From positions 1 through 64,000 of the forward strand of contig NZ_SWKR01000002.1 of assembly GCF_005144715.1 (NCBI RefSeq): a stretch of 64,000 bases of DNA, given 5' to 3'. Below the pieces are notes generated by a model. The model searched no databases. It was not told the origin of the DNA and worked only from the letters and a program-made list of their open reading frames with translations. This stretch comes from Sphingomonas baiyangensis (GTDB lineage: Bacteria > Pseudomonadota > Alphaproteobacteria > Sphingomonadales > Sphingomonadaceae). The position numbers and the translations under genes were made by a program. This document shows positions 9,114-18,200 of the stretch, one piece after another. Within the stretch, counting starts at the first letter, position 1, and the number at the start of each line of letters is the position of its first letter.

Positions 9114-9154
9114 CGTTGACATCTCAACGACCATATAGTTAGATTTATAACTAA
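9114..9154 (+). promoter_or_regulatory. Promoter and two overlapping operators of the Tat-amidohydrolase gene
   Basis: TTGACA at 9116-9121 and TTAGAT at 9139-9144 are separated by 17 bases, a plausible sigma-70-type promoter. A 16-base inverted repeat CGTTGA-CATC-TCAACG (9114-9129) covers the -35 box. A second palindrome TAGTTA-N6-TAACTA (within 9136-9154) covers the -10 box. The first repeat recurs at 25532-25547 before the ligW operon; the second resembles the palindromes beside marR. Two regulators may therefore act on this promoter. Confidence 0.5.
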
Positions 9155-9214
9155 GCGGTGAGAGTGCGACCGGGCAACCCGGCGCGTCCGTGGAGATGGA
9201 TCGAAAGGACGGCC

Positions 9215-10294
9215 ATGACCGAATTGTCGCGCCGTACGCTGCTGCGCGCCGCCGGCACCCTGAGTGCCGCTGCCGCCGCCGCGCCCGTCCTCGCGCGGCA
9301 GACGCCGGCGGTGGCGCCCGTGATCGACGTGCACACGCACATGTTTACCAAGGGCTGGGTCGATACGCTGCGCGCCAATCCCGACAAGGATACGCGGCTG
9401 GTGAAAGGCAGCCGCTTCGAGGAGGTCGATTATCGCGGCCAGCGCATCGTGCGCATGTCGCCCGAAATGACCGATTTCGACCTGCGCATCCGCAACATGG
9501 ATGCAGCCGGCGTCGACATGGCGCTCATCAGCCTGACGACGCCGAGCGTGTTCATCGGTGACGAGCGGATCAGCGTGAAGCTCGCCAATGCGGTGAACGA
9601 CGATTTCGCCGATGCGCAGACGCAGCATCCGCGCCGCCTGCGCTGGTTCTCGGCGCTGCCGTGGCAATATCCCGATGCCGCGATCCGCGAAATGCGCCGC
9701 ACGCGTGCCAAGGGTGCGATCGGCATCGGCACGACCACCAACATCGCCGGCAAGGCGCTAACCGATCCGCTGTTCGCGCCGATCTGGCGCGAGATTGAGG
9801 CGACGGGCACGCCCGTCTTCATCCACCCCACCACGCCCTATGTCGATGTGAGCGCGATGGGCATGGGCGAGCATGGCCTGGCCAATACGGTGGGCTTCAC
9901 CGCCGACACCAGCCTGTGCTTCATGCGCATGATCCTCGACGGGTTCCTCGATCGCTATCCGAAGCTCGAGCTGATCGCCTGCCACGGCGGTGGCACGATG
10001 CCCTATCTGGCGGCGCGCTTCGACCAGATGTGGCAGAAAGGCTCGAGCAACCGCAAGATCGCCAATCCGCCGAGCAGCTACTTCAAGCGGCTGTGGTTCG
10101 ATTCGATCGTCTACGATCAGGCGACGCTGGCATTCCTTGTCGAGCAGGTGGGCGTCGATCGCGTGCTCTACGGCTCGGACTATCCGTTCCTCATCGGCGA
10201 CATGAAGGGCGTGCTCGATCGCGTCGACCGCTTGCCCGCCGAACAGGCGCGCGCGGTGCGCAGCGGCAACGCCCAGCGACTCTTCAAGCTCTGA
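9215..10294 (+). CDS. Tat-exported amidohydrolase (ACMSD-like)
   Basis: A 359-residue amidohydrolase_2 protein. Unlike the other four in this window it keeps the N-terminal HxH metal site (VIDVHTHMF), as in 2-amino-3-carboxymuconate-6-semialdehyde decarboxylase and related hydrolases. FIHPTTPY, ACHGGGTMPYL and YGSDYPF supply the other ligands. The chosen ATG gives a twin-arginine signal (LSRRTLLRAAG, then an Ala-rich stretch to VLARQ) and has an AAAGGA ribosome site; an upstream in-frame ATG at 9158 would spoil the signal. The enzyme probably folds with its metal in the cytoplasm and works in the periplasm. Thirty-nine bases downstream lies a TonB-dependent receptor gene, likely in the same operon. 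Confidence 0.85.
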   Translation: MTELSRRTLLRAAGTLSAAAAAAPVLARQTPAVAPVIDVHTHMFTKGWVDTLRANPDKDTRLVKGSRFEEVDYRGQRIVRMSPEMTDFDLRIRNMDAAGVDMALISLTTPSVFIGDERISVKLANAVNDDFADAQTQHPRRLRWFSALPWQYPDAAIREMRRTRAKGAIGIGTTTNIAGKALTDPLFAPIWREIEATGTPVFIHPTTPYVDVSAMGMGEHGLANTVGFTADTSLCFMRMILDGFLDRYPKLELIACHGGGTMPYLAARFDQMWQKGSSNRKIANPPSSYFKRLWFDSIVYDQATLAFLVEQVGVDRVLYGSDYPFLIGDMKGVLDRVDRLPAEQARAVRSGNAQRLFKL

Positions 10295-10333
10295 CCAGCG
10301 GAACCAACGACACGAACAAGGGGGAGGTTTTCG

Positions 10334-13204
10334 ATGCCGGGACTAGCTCGTCGCGCCTGCGCAAGTTCGCTGGCGATTGCCCTTGCCCTCGGCGCGCCGG
10401 GCATCGCGCTGGCGCAGGAGGCGGCGCCCGAGCCGCCCCCCAGCGCCGAGCCCGCGCAGGACGCCGCCGATAGCGACGGCGATGCCGGCGGCGAGATCGT
10501 CGTCACCGGATCGCGCATCGCACGTGCCGGCTTCTCGGCGCCCACGCCCGTCACGGTGCTGGGTGCCGACCGGCTCGAAAACACCGCCGTCTCGTCGGTC
10601 GGCGAGGCCATCCAGCAGCTTCCCTCGGTACTCGCCACCGCGTCGGCCACCACGGCCGGCGTGACGGTGGGCGCGGGCGGCTTCCGCACGATCAACCTGC
10701 GCGGCCTGGGTGCGCCGCGCACGCTGGTGCTGGTCAACGGCCGGCGCTTCGTCGGCAGCACGTCCGAGGGCACCGTCGACACCAACCTCATCCCCACCGC
10801 CTTGGTCGACCGGGTCGAGGTTGTGACGGGCGGCGCCTCGGCGGCCTATGGATCGGATGCCGTCGCCGGCGTCGTCAACCTCATTCTCAACGACCGGCTC
10901 GAAGGGCTCAAGCTCACGCTGCAAAGCGGCATCTCCGAGGATGGCGACGATCGCGACCTGCTGTTCTCGGGCGCTGTCGGCACCAGCTTCGCCGGCGGGC
11001 GCGGGCATGTGGTGCTGGGCGGCGAATATGCCGACAATAGCGGCGTCGGCAACTGCTACCGCGAGGCCATGCCCAACCGGCGCTTCTGCCAGGAGGAATG
11101 GCAGGTCCTTTCGAACACCACGCCCGGCGTGAACGGCTATCCGGCGTTCGTCGTCACCGACAATGTGCATACCGGCCTGCTCGCGCAGGGCGGCGTCATC
11201 AATTCGGGTCCGCTGCGCGGCAACCAGTTCGATGCCAATGGCGAGCTGATCCCGTTCGAGTACGGCATCCTGCCCGGCCTGTTCATGGGCGGCGGCAGCG
11301 GCGAGTTCGAGAATCCCTTCCGCACCGCGGGCGTCATCAAGGTGCCCGTCGAGCGCATCGCCGCGTTCGGCCGCGCGGGCTACGAGATCACCGACACGAT
11401 CGACGCTTTCGTCGAGGCGTCGTACGGCCGCGTCAACGTCATCACCCAGGCGTCGCAGATCCGCGATACCGCGCTGGTCATCCAGCGCAGCAACCCGTTC
11501 CTGACGCCGTCGACCGTTGCGCGGATGACGCAGCTCGGCCTCCAGACGATCACCGTCGGGCGTGCGGGCGACGATCTGGGCTTTGCGCTCGGCGATACCA
11601 CGGTCGAGACATGGCGCGCCGCCGCGGGGCTCAACGGTACATTCGGCGCGGACCTCAAATGGGACGCCTATTACCAATATGGCCGCACCGACTTCACGCA
11701 GGAAGTCAGCAACAACCGCATCAACGCCAATTTCACCCGCGCCATCCAAGCGACGCGCGATCCGGCGACCGGGCAGGTGGTGTGCGCCGCGACGCTCAGC
11801 CCCGATCCGGCGGTGCGCGCGGCGGCGGCGGGCTGCGTGCCGCTCAACATCATCGGCCGCAACCGCTTCACACCCGAGGCCAAGGCGTACAGCTTCGGCA
11901 CGTCGCGGCAGGACACCACGCTCGAACAACATGTCGTCGCCGCCAATCTGCGCGGCACGCTTGCCGATCTGTGGGCGGGGCCGTTCTCGTTCGCGGTGGG
12001 CGCCGAGCACCGGCAGGACAGCATCGCCGGCACCGCCGATCCCATCTCGCAGCGGCTTGGCTTCTTCGTCACCAACGGCACGACGTTCGACGCGCCGGCG
12101 GTGAAGGTGACCGAGGGCTATGCCGAGGCGCTGCTGCCGCTGCTGCGCGACCTGCCTTTCGCCAGGCATCTCGAACTCAACGGCGCGGTGCGCTATACCG
12201 ATTACAGCACCAGCGGCGGTGTGACGACGTGGAAGCTCGGCGGCATCTGGGAGCCGATCGACGCGATCCGCCTTCGCGCCACGCGCTCGCGCGACATCCG
12301 CGCGCCCAATGTCAGCGAGCTGTTCAGCCCGCTCACCAGCACCTTCAGCTCGATCCTCGACCGGCGGACGGGCGTGAACACGCTCACCCCCATCCTGCGC
12401 GGCGGCAATCCGGGTCTGCGCCCCGAAGTCGCCGATACCTGGACCGTAGGCGCGTCGATCCAGCCGCGGCTCGGGTTCCTCGATGGGCTGCGCTTCTCGG
12501 TCGACTATTACGATATCGAGATCCGCGACGCGATCGGCGTGATCGGCGCGCAGACGATCGCCAATCGCTGCTTCGAGGGCGCGCAGGAGTTCTGCGCCTT
12601 CCTCGTGATCGATCCGACGACCGGAGTCATCCAGCAGGCGACCGATCGCTTCCTCAACGTCAACCGCCTGACGACGCGCGGGCTCGACTTCGAGCTCGAC
12701 TATGCGACCGATATCGGTGCGGCGGGCCGGCTCGGCTTTCGCGGCCTCGCCACGCATGTCTTCGAGCTGGTGACGACCGACAGCGCCGGTTCGGTCGATC
12801 GCGCGGGGCAGACGGGCGTGCCCGTCTCGGCGATCCCTGGCGTGCCCGACTGGACGTTCGACGGCACCGTGACCTGGGACTATCGCCCGCTGTCGGTCAG
12901 CTTCCAGGGCCGCTACATCACCGAGGGCAAGTACGACAACACGCTGGTCGGCCCGCAAGACGAAGGCTTCGATATCCGCGCGCGCAACAGCATCAACGAC
13001 AATCGCGTCGATGCCTATTTCATCGCCAACCTGTCGCTGCGGCTCAATGTCGGCGACGACGATCGCTTCCAGTTCTTCGGCGTCGTCAACAACCTGTTCA
13101 ACCGCGAGCCGCCACTGGCACCCGGATCGCAGGGCTATACCAACGCCGTGCTGTTCGATCAGGTGATGCGCACCTTCCGCGCCGGCGTGCGCATCCGGAT
13201 GTGA
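10334..13204 (+). CDS. TonB-dependent outer-membrane receptor
   Basis: A 956-residue receptor. It has a signal peptide (ASSLAIALALGAPGIALAQ), the N-terminal segment GGEIVVTGSRIARAGFSAPTPV common in sphingomonad and caulobacter receptors, a plug ending near VEVVTGGASAAYGSDAVAGVVN, and a large barrel ending in FRAGVRIRM. It lacks the siderophore-type plug signature of the receptor at 1897. Receptors of this class import sugars, oligomers and aromatics. It is an operon member between the Tat amidohydrolase and two decarboxylase-like genes; its TGA overlaps the GTG start of the next gene. An aromatic substrate is inferred from this context. Confidence 0.92.
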   Translation: MPGLARRACASSLAIALALGAPGIALAQEAAPEPPPSAEPAQDAADSDGDAGGEIVVTGSRIARAGFSAPTPVTVLGADRLENTAVSSVGEAIQQLPSVLATASATTAGVTVGAGGFRTINLRGLGAPRTLVLVNGRRFVGSTSEGTVDTNLIPTALVDRVEVVTGGASAAYGSDAVAGVVNLILNDRLEGLKLTLQSGISEDGDDRDLLFSGAVGTSFAGGRGHVVLGGEYADNSGVGNCYREAMPNRRFCQEEWQVLSNTTPGVNGYPAFVVTDNVHTGLLAQGGVINSGPLRGNQFDANGELIPFEYGILPGLFMGGGSGEFENPFRTAGVIKVPVERIAAFGRAGYEITDTIDAFVEASYGRVNVITQASQIRDTALVIQRSNPFLTPSTVARMTQLGLQTITVGRAGDDLGFALGDTTVETWRAAAGLNGTFGADLKWDAYYQYGRTDFTQEVSNNRINANFTRAIQATRDPATGQVVCAATLSPDPAVRAAAAGCVPLNIIGRNRFTPEAKAYSFGTSRQDTTLEQHVVAANLRGTLADLWAGPFSFAVGAEHRQDSIAGTADPISQRLGFFVTNGTTFDAPAVKVTEGYAEALLPLLRDLPFARHLELNGAVRYTDYSTSGGVTTWKLGGIWEPIDAIRLRATRSRDIRAPNVSELFSPLTSTFSSILDRRTGVNTLTPILRGGNPGLRPEVADTWTVGASIQPRLGFLDGLRFSVDYYDIEIRDAIGVIGAQTIANRCFEGAQEFCAFLVIDPTTGVIQQATDRFLNVNRLTTRGLDFELDYATDIGAAGRLGFRGLATHVFELVTTDSAGSVDRAGQTGVPVSAIPGVPDWTFDGTVTWDYRPLSVSFQGRYITEGKYDNTLVGPQDEGFDIRARNSINDNRVDAYFIANLSLRLNVGDDDRFQFFGVVNNLFNREPPLAPGSQGYTNAVLFDQVMRTFRAGVRIRM

Positions 13205-14220
13205 GGCATCGCCGCATCGCCGCCGAGGAGGCGTTCGCCACGCCCGAGCAGCTCGCCGCGTACCGGCTGCTCGGCGAAAGCGGCTGGCGCGATCCCGACG
13301 TGCAGTTCTGGAAGGGCGCGGTGGCAGGCGCGTTCGACGATATAGTCGCGCGGCTGCTCGACGTGGGCGAGGGGCGCGTCGCCGCGATGGACCGTCACGG
13401 CATCGACGTGCAGATCCTGTCGCTCACTTCGCCCGGCGTGCAGCTGTTTGCGCCCGCCCGCGCGTCGGAGCTGGCCCGCGCGAGCAACGACCTGCTCGCG
13501 GCCGCGATCGCGCGCCACCCTACGCGCTTCGCTGGGCTGGCGGCGGTCGCGCCGCACGATCCCGCCGGCGCGGTGCGCGAGATGGAGCGCGCGATCGGGT
13601 CGCTGGGGCTGAAAGGCATTCTCATCAACAGCCATACCGACGGGCGCTATCTCGACGAGGCGCAGTTCCTGCCCGTGCTCGAAGCGGCGGAGGCGATGGC
13701 CGTGCCCGTCTACCTCCATCCGCGCTCGCTGCCCGAGGCGGCGGCGGCGGGCTATGGCGCGCATCACCTGAATGGCGGCATCTGGGGCTATGCCGCCGAG
13801 ACGGGGCTGCATGCGGTGCGGCTCATCATGGCGGGCGTGTTCGCGCGGCTGCCGGGGCTGCGCATCGTGCTCGGCCATCTGGGCGAGGGGCTGCCATGGT
13901 GGCTCTACCGGCTCGACTATATGTACAAGCTGCAATCGCGCCGCATTCCGCGCGGCGCCAACTTGCTGCCCAGCGACTATGTGCGCCAGAATTTTTGGAT
14001 TACGACGAGCGGCATGAACGATGCCGATGCCGTTCGCTTCTGCATCGCCAAGCTGGGGGTCGAGCGCGTGCTGTGGGCCGTCGACTATCCCTATCAGGAA
14101 GCCGGCGAGGCGGTGTCGTTTCTCAATGCGATGGACCTGCCGGCTGCACACAAGCGCGCCATCTTCGGCGCCAATGCCGAGCGCCTGTTCGGCATCGCCG
14201 CACTGGAGCAAGCCGCATGA
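13201..14220 (+). CDS. Amidohydrolase-family decarboxylase-like enzyme, copy A of a tandem pair
   Basis: A 339-residue amidohydrolase_2 enzyme. The GTG start overlaps the receptor stop (GTGA) and is immediately followed by RHRRIAAEEAFATPEQ, the start motif of 5-carboxyvanillate/gamma-resorcylate decarboxylases; the longer upstream frame is a shadow of the receptor. Metal and active-site motifs are EE near residue 9, VYLHPRSLP, VLGHLGEGLPWWLYRLDYM and WAVDYPYQE. It resembles the next gene closely along its length, so the pair arose by tandem duplication. It overlaps that gene by ATGA. Decarboxylation (or hydrolysis) of an aromatic acid imported by the coupled receptor is the likely role. Confidence 0.85.
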   Translation: MRHRRIAAEEAFATPEQLAAYRLLGESGWRDPDVQFWKGAVAGAFDDIVARLLDVGEGRVAAMDRHGIDVQILSLTSPGVQLFAPARASELARASNDLLAAAIARHPTRFAGLAAVAPHDPAGAVREMERAIGSLGLKGILINSHTDGRYLDEAQFLPVLEAAEAMAVPVYLHPRSLPEAAAAGYGAHHLNGGIWGYAAETGLHAVRLIMAGVFARLPGLRIVLGHLGEGLPWWLYRLDYMYKLQSRRIPRGANLLPSDYVRQNFWITTSGMNDADAVRFCIAKLGVERVLWAVDYPYQEAGEAVSFLNAMDLPAAHKRAIFGANAERLFGIAALEQAA

Positions 14221-15227
14221 CCGATATGCGTCGCATCGCGACCGAGGAAGCCTTTGCCACGCCCGAGCAGATGGCGGCGATGGAGCAGGCGGTGGCGGGC
14301 GGCGCGCACGATGCCGACACGCCGTTCTGGAGCATGATGTGGCGTGGCCAGAGCCCCTTCGCGCAGCGCGTGATGCGGCAGCTCCTCGATCTCGAGGACG
14401 AGCGGCTAACGGTGATGGACGCGCACGGCGTTGACATGCATGTGCTCGCGCTGACCTCGCCCGGAGTGCAGAGTCTGCACGCGCCCGATGCGGTCGCACT
14501 CGCGCGGCGGAGCAACGATCTGCTCGCGGCGTTGATCGCCCGCCGTCCCACGCGCTTCGCCGGACTCGCGACGATCGCGCCGCAGAGCCCCGACGCCGCC
14601 GCCCGCGAGATCGAGCGCGCGGTGGCGACGCTCGGCCTCAACGGCGTGATGGTCAATTCGCACACCAACGACGAATATCTCGACGAGCCGCACTATCTGC
14701 CGATTTTCGAGGCAGCGCACGCGATGGGCGTGCCGATCTACATCCACCCGCGCGGACCTTCGGCGGGGATGGCGGCGCCCTATCGCAAATACGGGCTCGA
14801 AACCGCGATCTGGGGCTATGGCGCCGAAACCGGGCTGCATGGCGTGCGCATTCTGGTGAGCGGCCTGCTCGATCGCTTTCCCGGCCTCAAGATCGTGCTT
14901 GGCCATATGGGCGAGGGCATTCCCTACTGGCTGTGGCGCATCGATTACATGCACCGCCACGGCAGCGGGCGGCCGGCGATGCGGCGCAGCGTGGCCGAGA
15001 CGTTCCGCGACCATTTCATCGTTACCAGCAGCGGTATGCACAGTCCCGAGGCGCTGCGCTTCTGCATCGATACGCTCGGCGCCGACAAGCTGATGTGGGC
15101 GATCGACTATCCGTATCAGGAGACGCCGGGTGCCGTCGCCTTCCTCGACGAGATCGCGCTGACGGTGGAGGAGCGCGCCGCGTTCCTCCACCGCAATGCC
15201 GAGCGCGTGTTCGGCATCGGACCCTAG
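14217..15227 (+). CDS. Amidohydrolase-family decarboxylase-like enzyme, copy B of a tandem pair
   Basis: A 336-residue paralogue of the preceding enzyme. It starts MRRIATEEAFATPEQ after a short leader and has YIHPRGPSAG, VLGHMGEGIPYWLWRIDYMHRHGSG and WAIDYPYQE as the metal and substrate motifs. The start is the ATG overlapping the previous stop. It is the last gene of a receptor-enzyme-enzyme operon, and its 3' end overlaps the convergent FecR-protein gene by 4 bases. The two copies differ mainly in the N-terminal helices that shape the substrate pocket, suggesting that each takes a different carboxylated aromatic. I cannot assign the substrate. Confidence 0.85.
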   Translation: MTDMRRIATEEAFATPEQMAAMEQAVAGGAHDADTPFWSMMWRGQSPFAQRVMRQLLDLEDERLTVMDAHGVDMHVLALTSPGVQSLHAPDAVALARRSNDLLAALIARRPTRFAGLATIAPQSPDAAAREIERAVATLGLNGVMVNSHTNDEYLDEPHYLPIFEAAHAMGVPIYIHPRGPSAGMAAPYRKYGLETAIWGYGAETGLHGVRILVSGLLDRFPGLKIVLGHMGEGIPYWLWRIDYMHRHGSGRPAMRRSVAETFRDHFIVTSSGMHSPEALRFCIDTLGADKLMWAIDYPYQETPGAVAFLDEIALTVEERAAFLHRNAERVFGIGP

Positions 15228-18200
15228 CGCCCGAAGCTGACCAGGTCGCCGAGCAGCGCGCGCGCCACCGCTGCGTCGGGGGCGGTCATCGTCTGCGGCG
15301 CCGGCGGCGTGGCGGCAGCGACGGGTGCTTCGAAGCGTGCCCATGCCGCCGCATCGGCGCCCGCCGGCGCCGCGCGGAAGGCCGCCACTCCCTCGATCCG
15401 CTCGGCCGACGAGGTGCGCACGGCGTAACTGATGCCGGCATAGCCGCCGCCCTCGCCACCCAGATAGCCCTGCACCTGCGTCCCGCGCTCGGCATTGGTG
15501 GTCGGCACGTTGGCGAAGAAGCGGTTGTCGAACAGCCGCTCGCTCGGCGCATCGAGTCCGCCGGGCGTCGTGAAGGTGAAGCTGCGATCGCCGAAAGCGA
15601 CGGTGCCCGTCACCGCGGCGCGCATCGTGCCGAAATCGACCGCCATCGCGCCGGTGAAGCTGCCCGGCTGCATCGCGCGGCTCGAACTCGTCGGCGTGGT
15701 GCCGCCGATATGATCGTAGCGGATGATGCCGGTGGTCGGCAGCGCGGTGGCGGGCTGCATCCACATCAGATGCATTGCCTGGTCGCCCGTCAGCGTCCGT
15801 TCGAACCCCTGCCCGGTGCTGCTGACATAGCGGTAGCCGGTGTTCATGCTGCGCGACCAGCCGATCGTCGCGCGATCGCCGCCCCGTTCGACGACATGCG
15901 TGGTGTCGGCGGGCAGCGTGATTGCGCCGCGCCCCCCCTGCACCGCCGCATCGACCAGCGCCCCGTCGATCACCTGGATGCGCGCCGCGACGCCGCTTTC
16001 GCCCGCACTGGCGCCGGCAAAGATGAAGCTGTGGCCGATGGCGCCGGCGGGCGACACCCCGTCGCTGCCGAGCGGTGGCTCGGGTTCGGGCTCGGGCTCG
16101 GGCTCGGGCTCGGGGTCGGGCAATGCGCCCCGCTGGCCGAACAGCGCCGCGCCCACGATCGATTGCGACCGATCTGGTCGCCCGGCGATGTAGTTGATGC
16201 CGACCGTACGCGTATCGTCACCGGAGAAGATGCCCTGGATCGTGAGTGTGCAGGCGCCCGGCGGGCAGGTGCCGGCATTGTCGCTTGCGGTTAGCGCAGT
16301 CGAAAAATGATCACTCGCACCGAGCCGCGTGACCACCGACGCGCCCGATGCCGGCCCGTCGAGACCGCCAGCCGTCGCGAAGCTGTAGACATAGGCGCCG
16401 GTCGCACGCGGCATGGTGATGCGGCCGTCGATCGCCATGCGGATTTCGCTGCCGAACAGCAGCGCCATGTCAGCCTCGAAGCGTCCCGGCGCGAGGCTGC
16501 CGTCGGCAATCGTCGGCTGGGTCGCGGCGATCAGCGCATAGTCGATCCGCCCGCTGGCGGGCAGCGCGAAGCCGGGGCCGGTGGGGCGGGTCAGCAGATA
16601 GTGCAACCCTTGATTAGGTCCGATGACGAACGGATTGGCGCCGGTATTGGTGCCATCGGTCCAGCGACCGATCACTGCATCGGCATTGCCGAAGACGTCG
16701 ACGACGCGCGCGGTGCCCGGCGTCCGGATGAAGGTATCGCGCCGATAGGAGAGCAGCGCGCCGTTTTCACCAAGCGTGTAGGCCGATGCCTCGAAGCCGG
16801 TTTCGCCGCCGGCGACGATCGTGCCCCGGTCGGTGGGTGCGCCCACCACCATGTTGACGTTGGCGATCACGGGATCGAACCCGCCCTGATAGCCGACCAG
16901 CGGCGGCGGCGTGCCCGGCTCGGGTTCGGGCTCCGGCTCAGGTTCGGGTTCGGGTTCCGGCTCAGGCTCGGGTTCGGGTTCGGGTTCGGGTTCCGGCTCG
17001 GGCAGTTCGTCGAACGCATCGGGATCGCCGCCGCCGGTCACAAAGGCATAGTATCGCGTGAAGAACCCGGCGAGATCGCGCAGGAACGTCGCCGACGCGC
17101 CGGCACCTTCGAGTGCCGCCAGATAGGCGTTGATCTGCGCCTGGGTGAGGGCGGTGTATTCGGTCGGCACGCCGCCCGCCGCCAGATAGGCGTAATAGGC
17201 GCGCAGCGCGTCGCCATAGCCGGCGAAGATATTGGCGTTCAGCCCGGCAAAACCGTCGACGGTGCCGCCGCCCTGCAGATAGGTGAGATAGGCGGCGAAG
17301 AAGCCTGCATTCTCGCCCAGATAGCGATCGAGCAGGCCGGCGGCGGCCAGCGCTTCCAGATATTGGCGCAATATGAGCGGATCGACCGTGCCATAGGCCG
17401 ATGGCAGGCCGCCCGCTGCCAGATAGGCGAAATAGCCCTGGAGCGCGGTGCCATAGCCCGCGAACACATTTGCCGGCAGTTCGCCGAACGCGTCGATTGC
17501 GCCCCCGCTCTCGAGATAGGCGAGATAGGCGGTGAAGAACGCGGCATTCTGTCCGAGGAAGCGGTCGAGCACGCCGGCGCTGCGCAGCGCGCTCAGATAT
17601 TCGCGCAAGGTTGCAGGATCGAGCGCGGCATAGGCCGAGGGAATGCCACCTGTCGCCAGATAGGCGGCATAGGCCTGAAGCGCGCTAGCATAACTCGTGT
17701 AGAGCGTGGCGGGCAGCTGAGCGAAGCCGTCGGGCGCGCCACCGCTTTCCAGATAGGCCAGATATGCCGCGAAGAAGCCCGCATCGGCGCCCAGGAAGCG
17801 GTCGAGCGTGCCGCTGGCCCGCAGCGCTTCCAGATACTGGCGCAGCACCGCGGGGTCCACCGCGCTATAGGCCGATGGAAGGCCGCCGGCTTCCAGATAG
17901 CTTGAATAGGCCTGTAGTGCGCTGGCATAGCCTGCGAAGACGTTGGCGGGCAATTCGCCGAACCCGTCGGGCGCACCGCCCGCTTCGAGATACGCGAGAT
18001 AGGCTTCGAGGAATCCGGCATTGGTGCCCAGATACCGCTCGAACGTGCCGGAAGCTCGCAGCGCTTCCAGATAGCGGCGCACCAGTGCGGGATCGAGCGT
18101 GGCATAGGCCGAAGGCAGCCCGCCGCCGGCCAGATAGGCGACATAGGCGTTGAGCGCGTCGCCATAGCTCGCGAACACGTTGGCGGGCAGCGCGCCAAAC

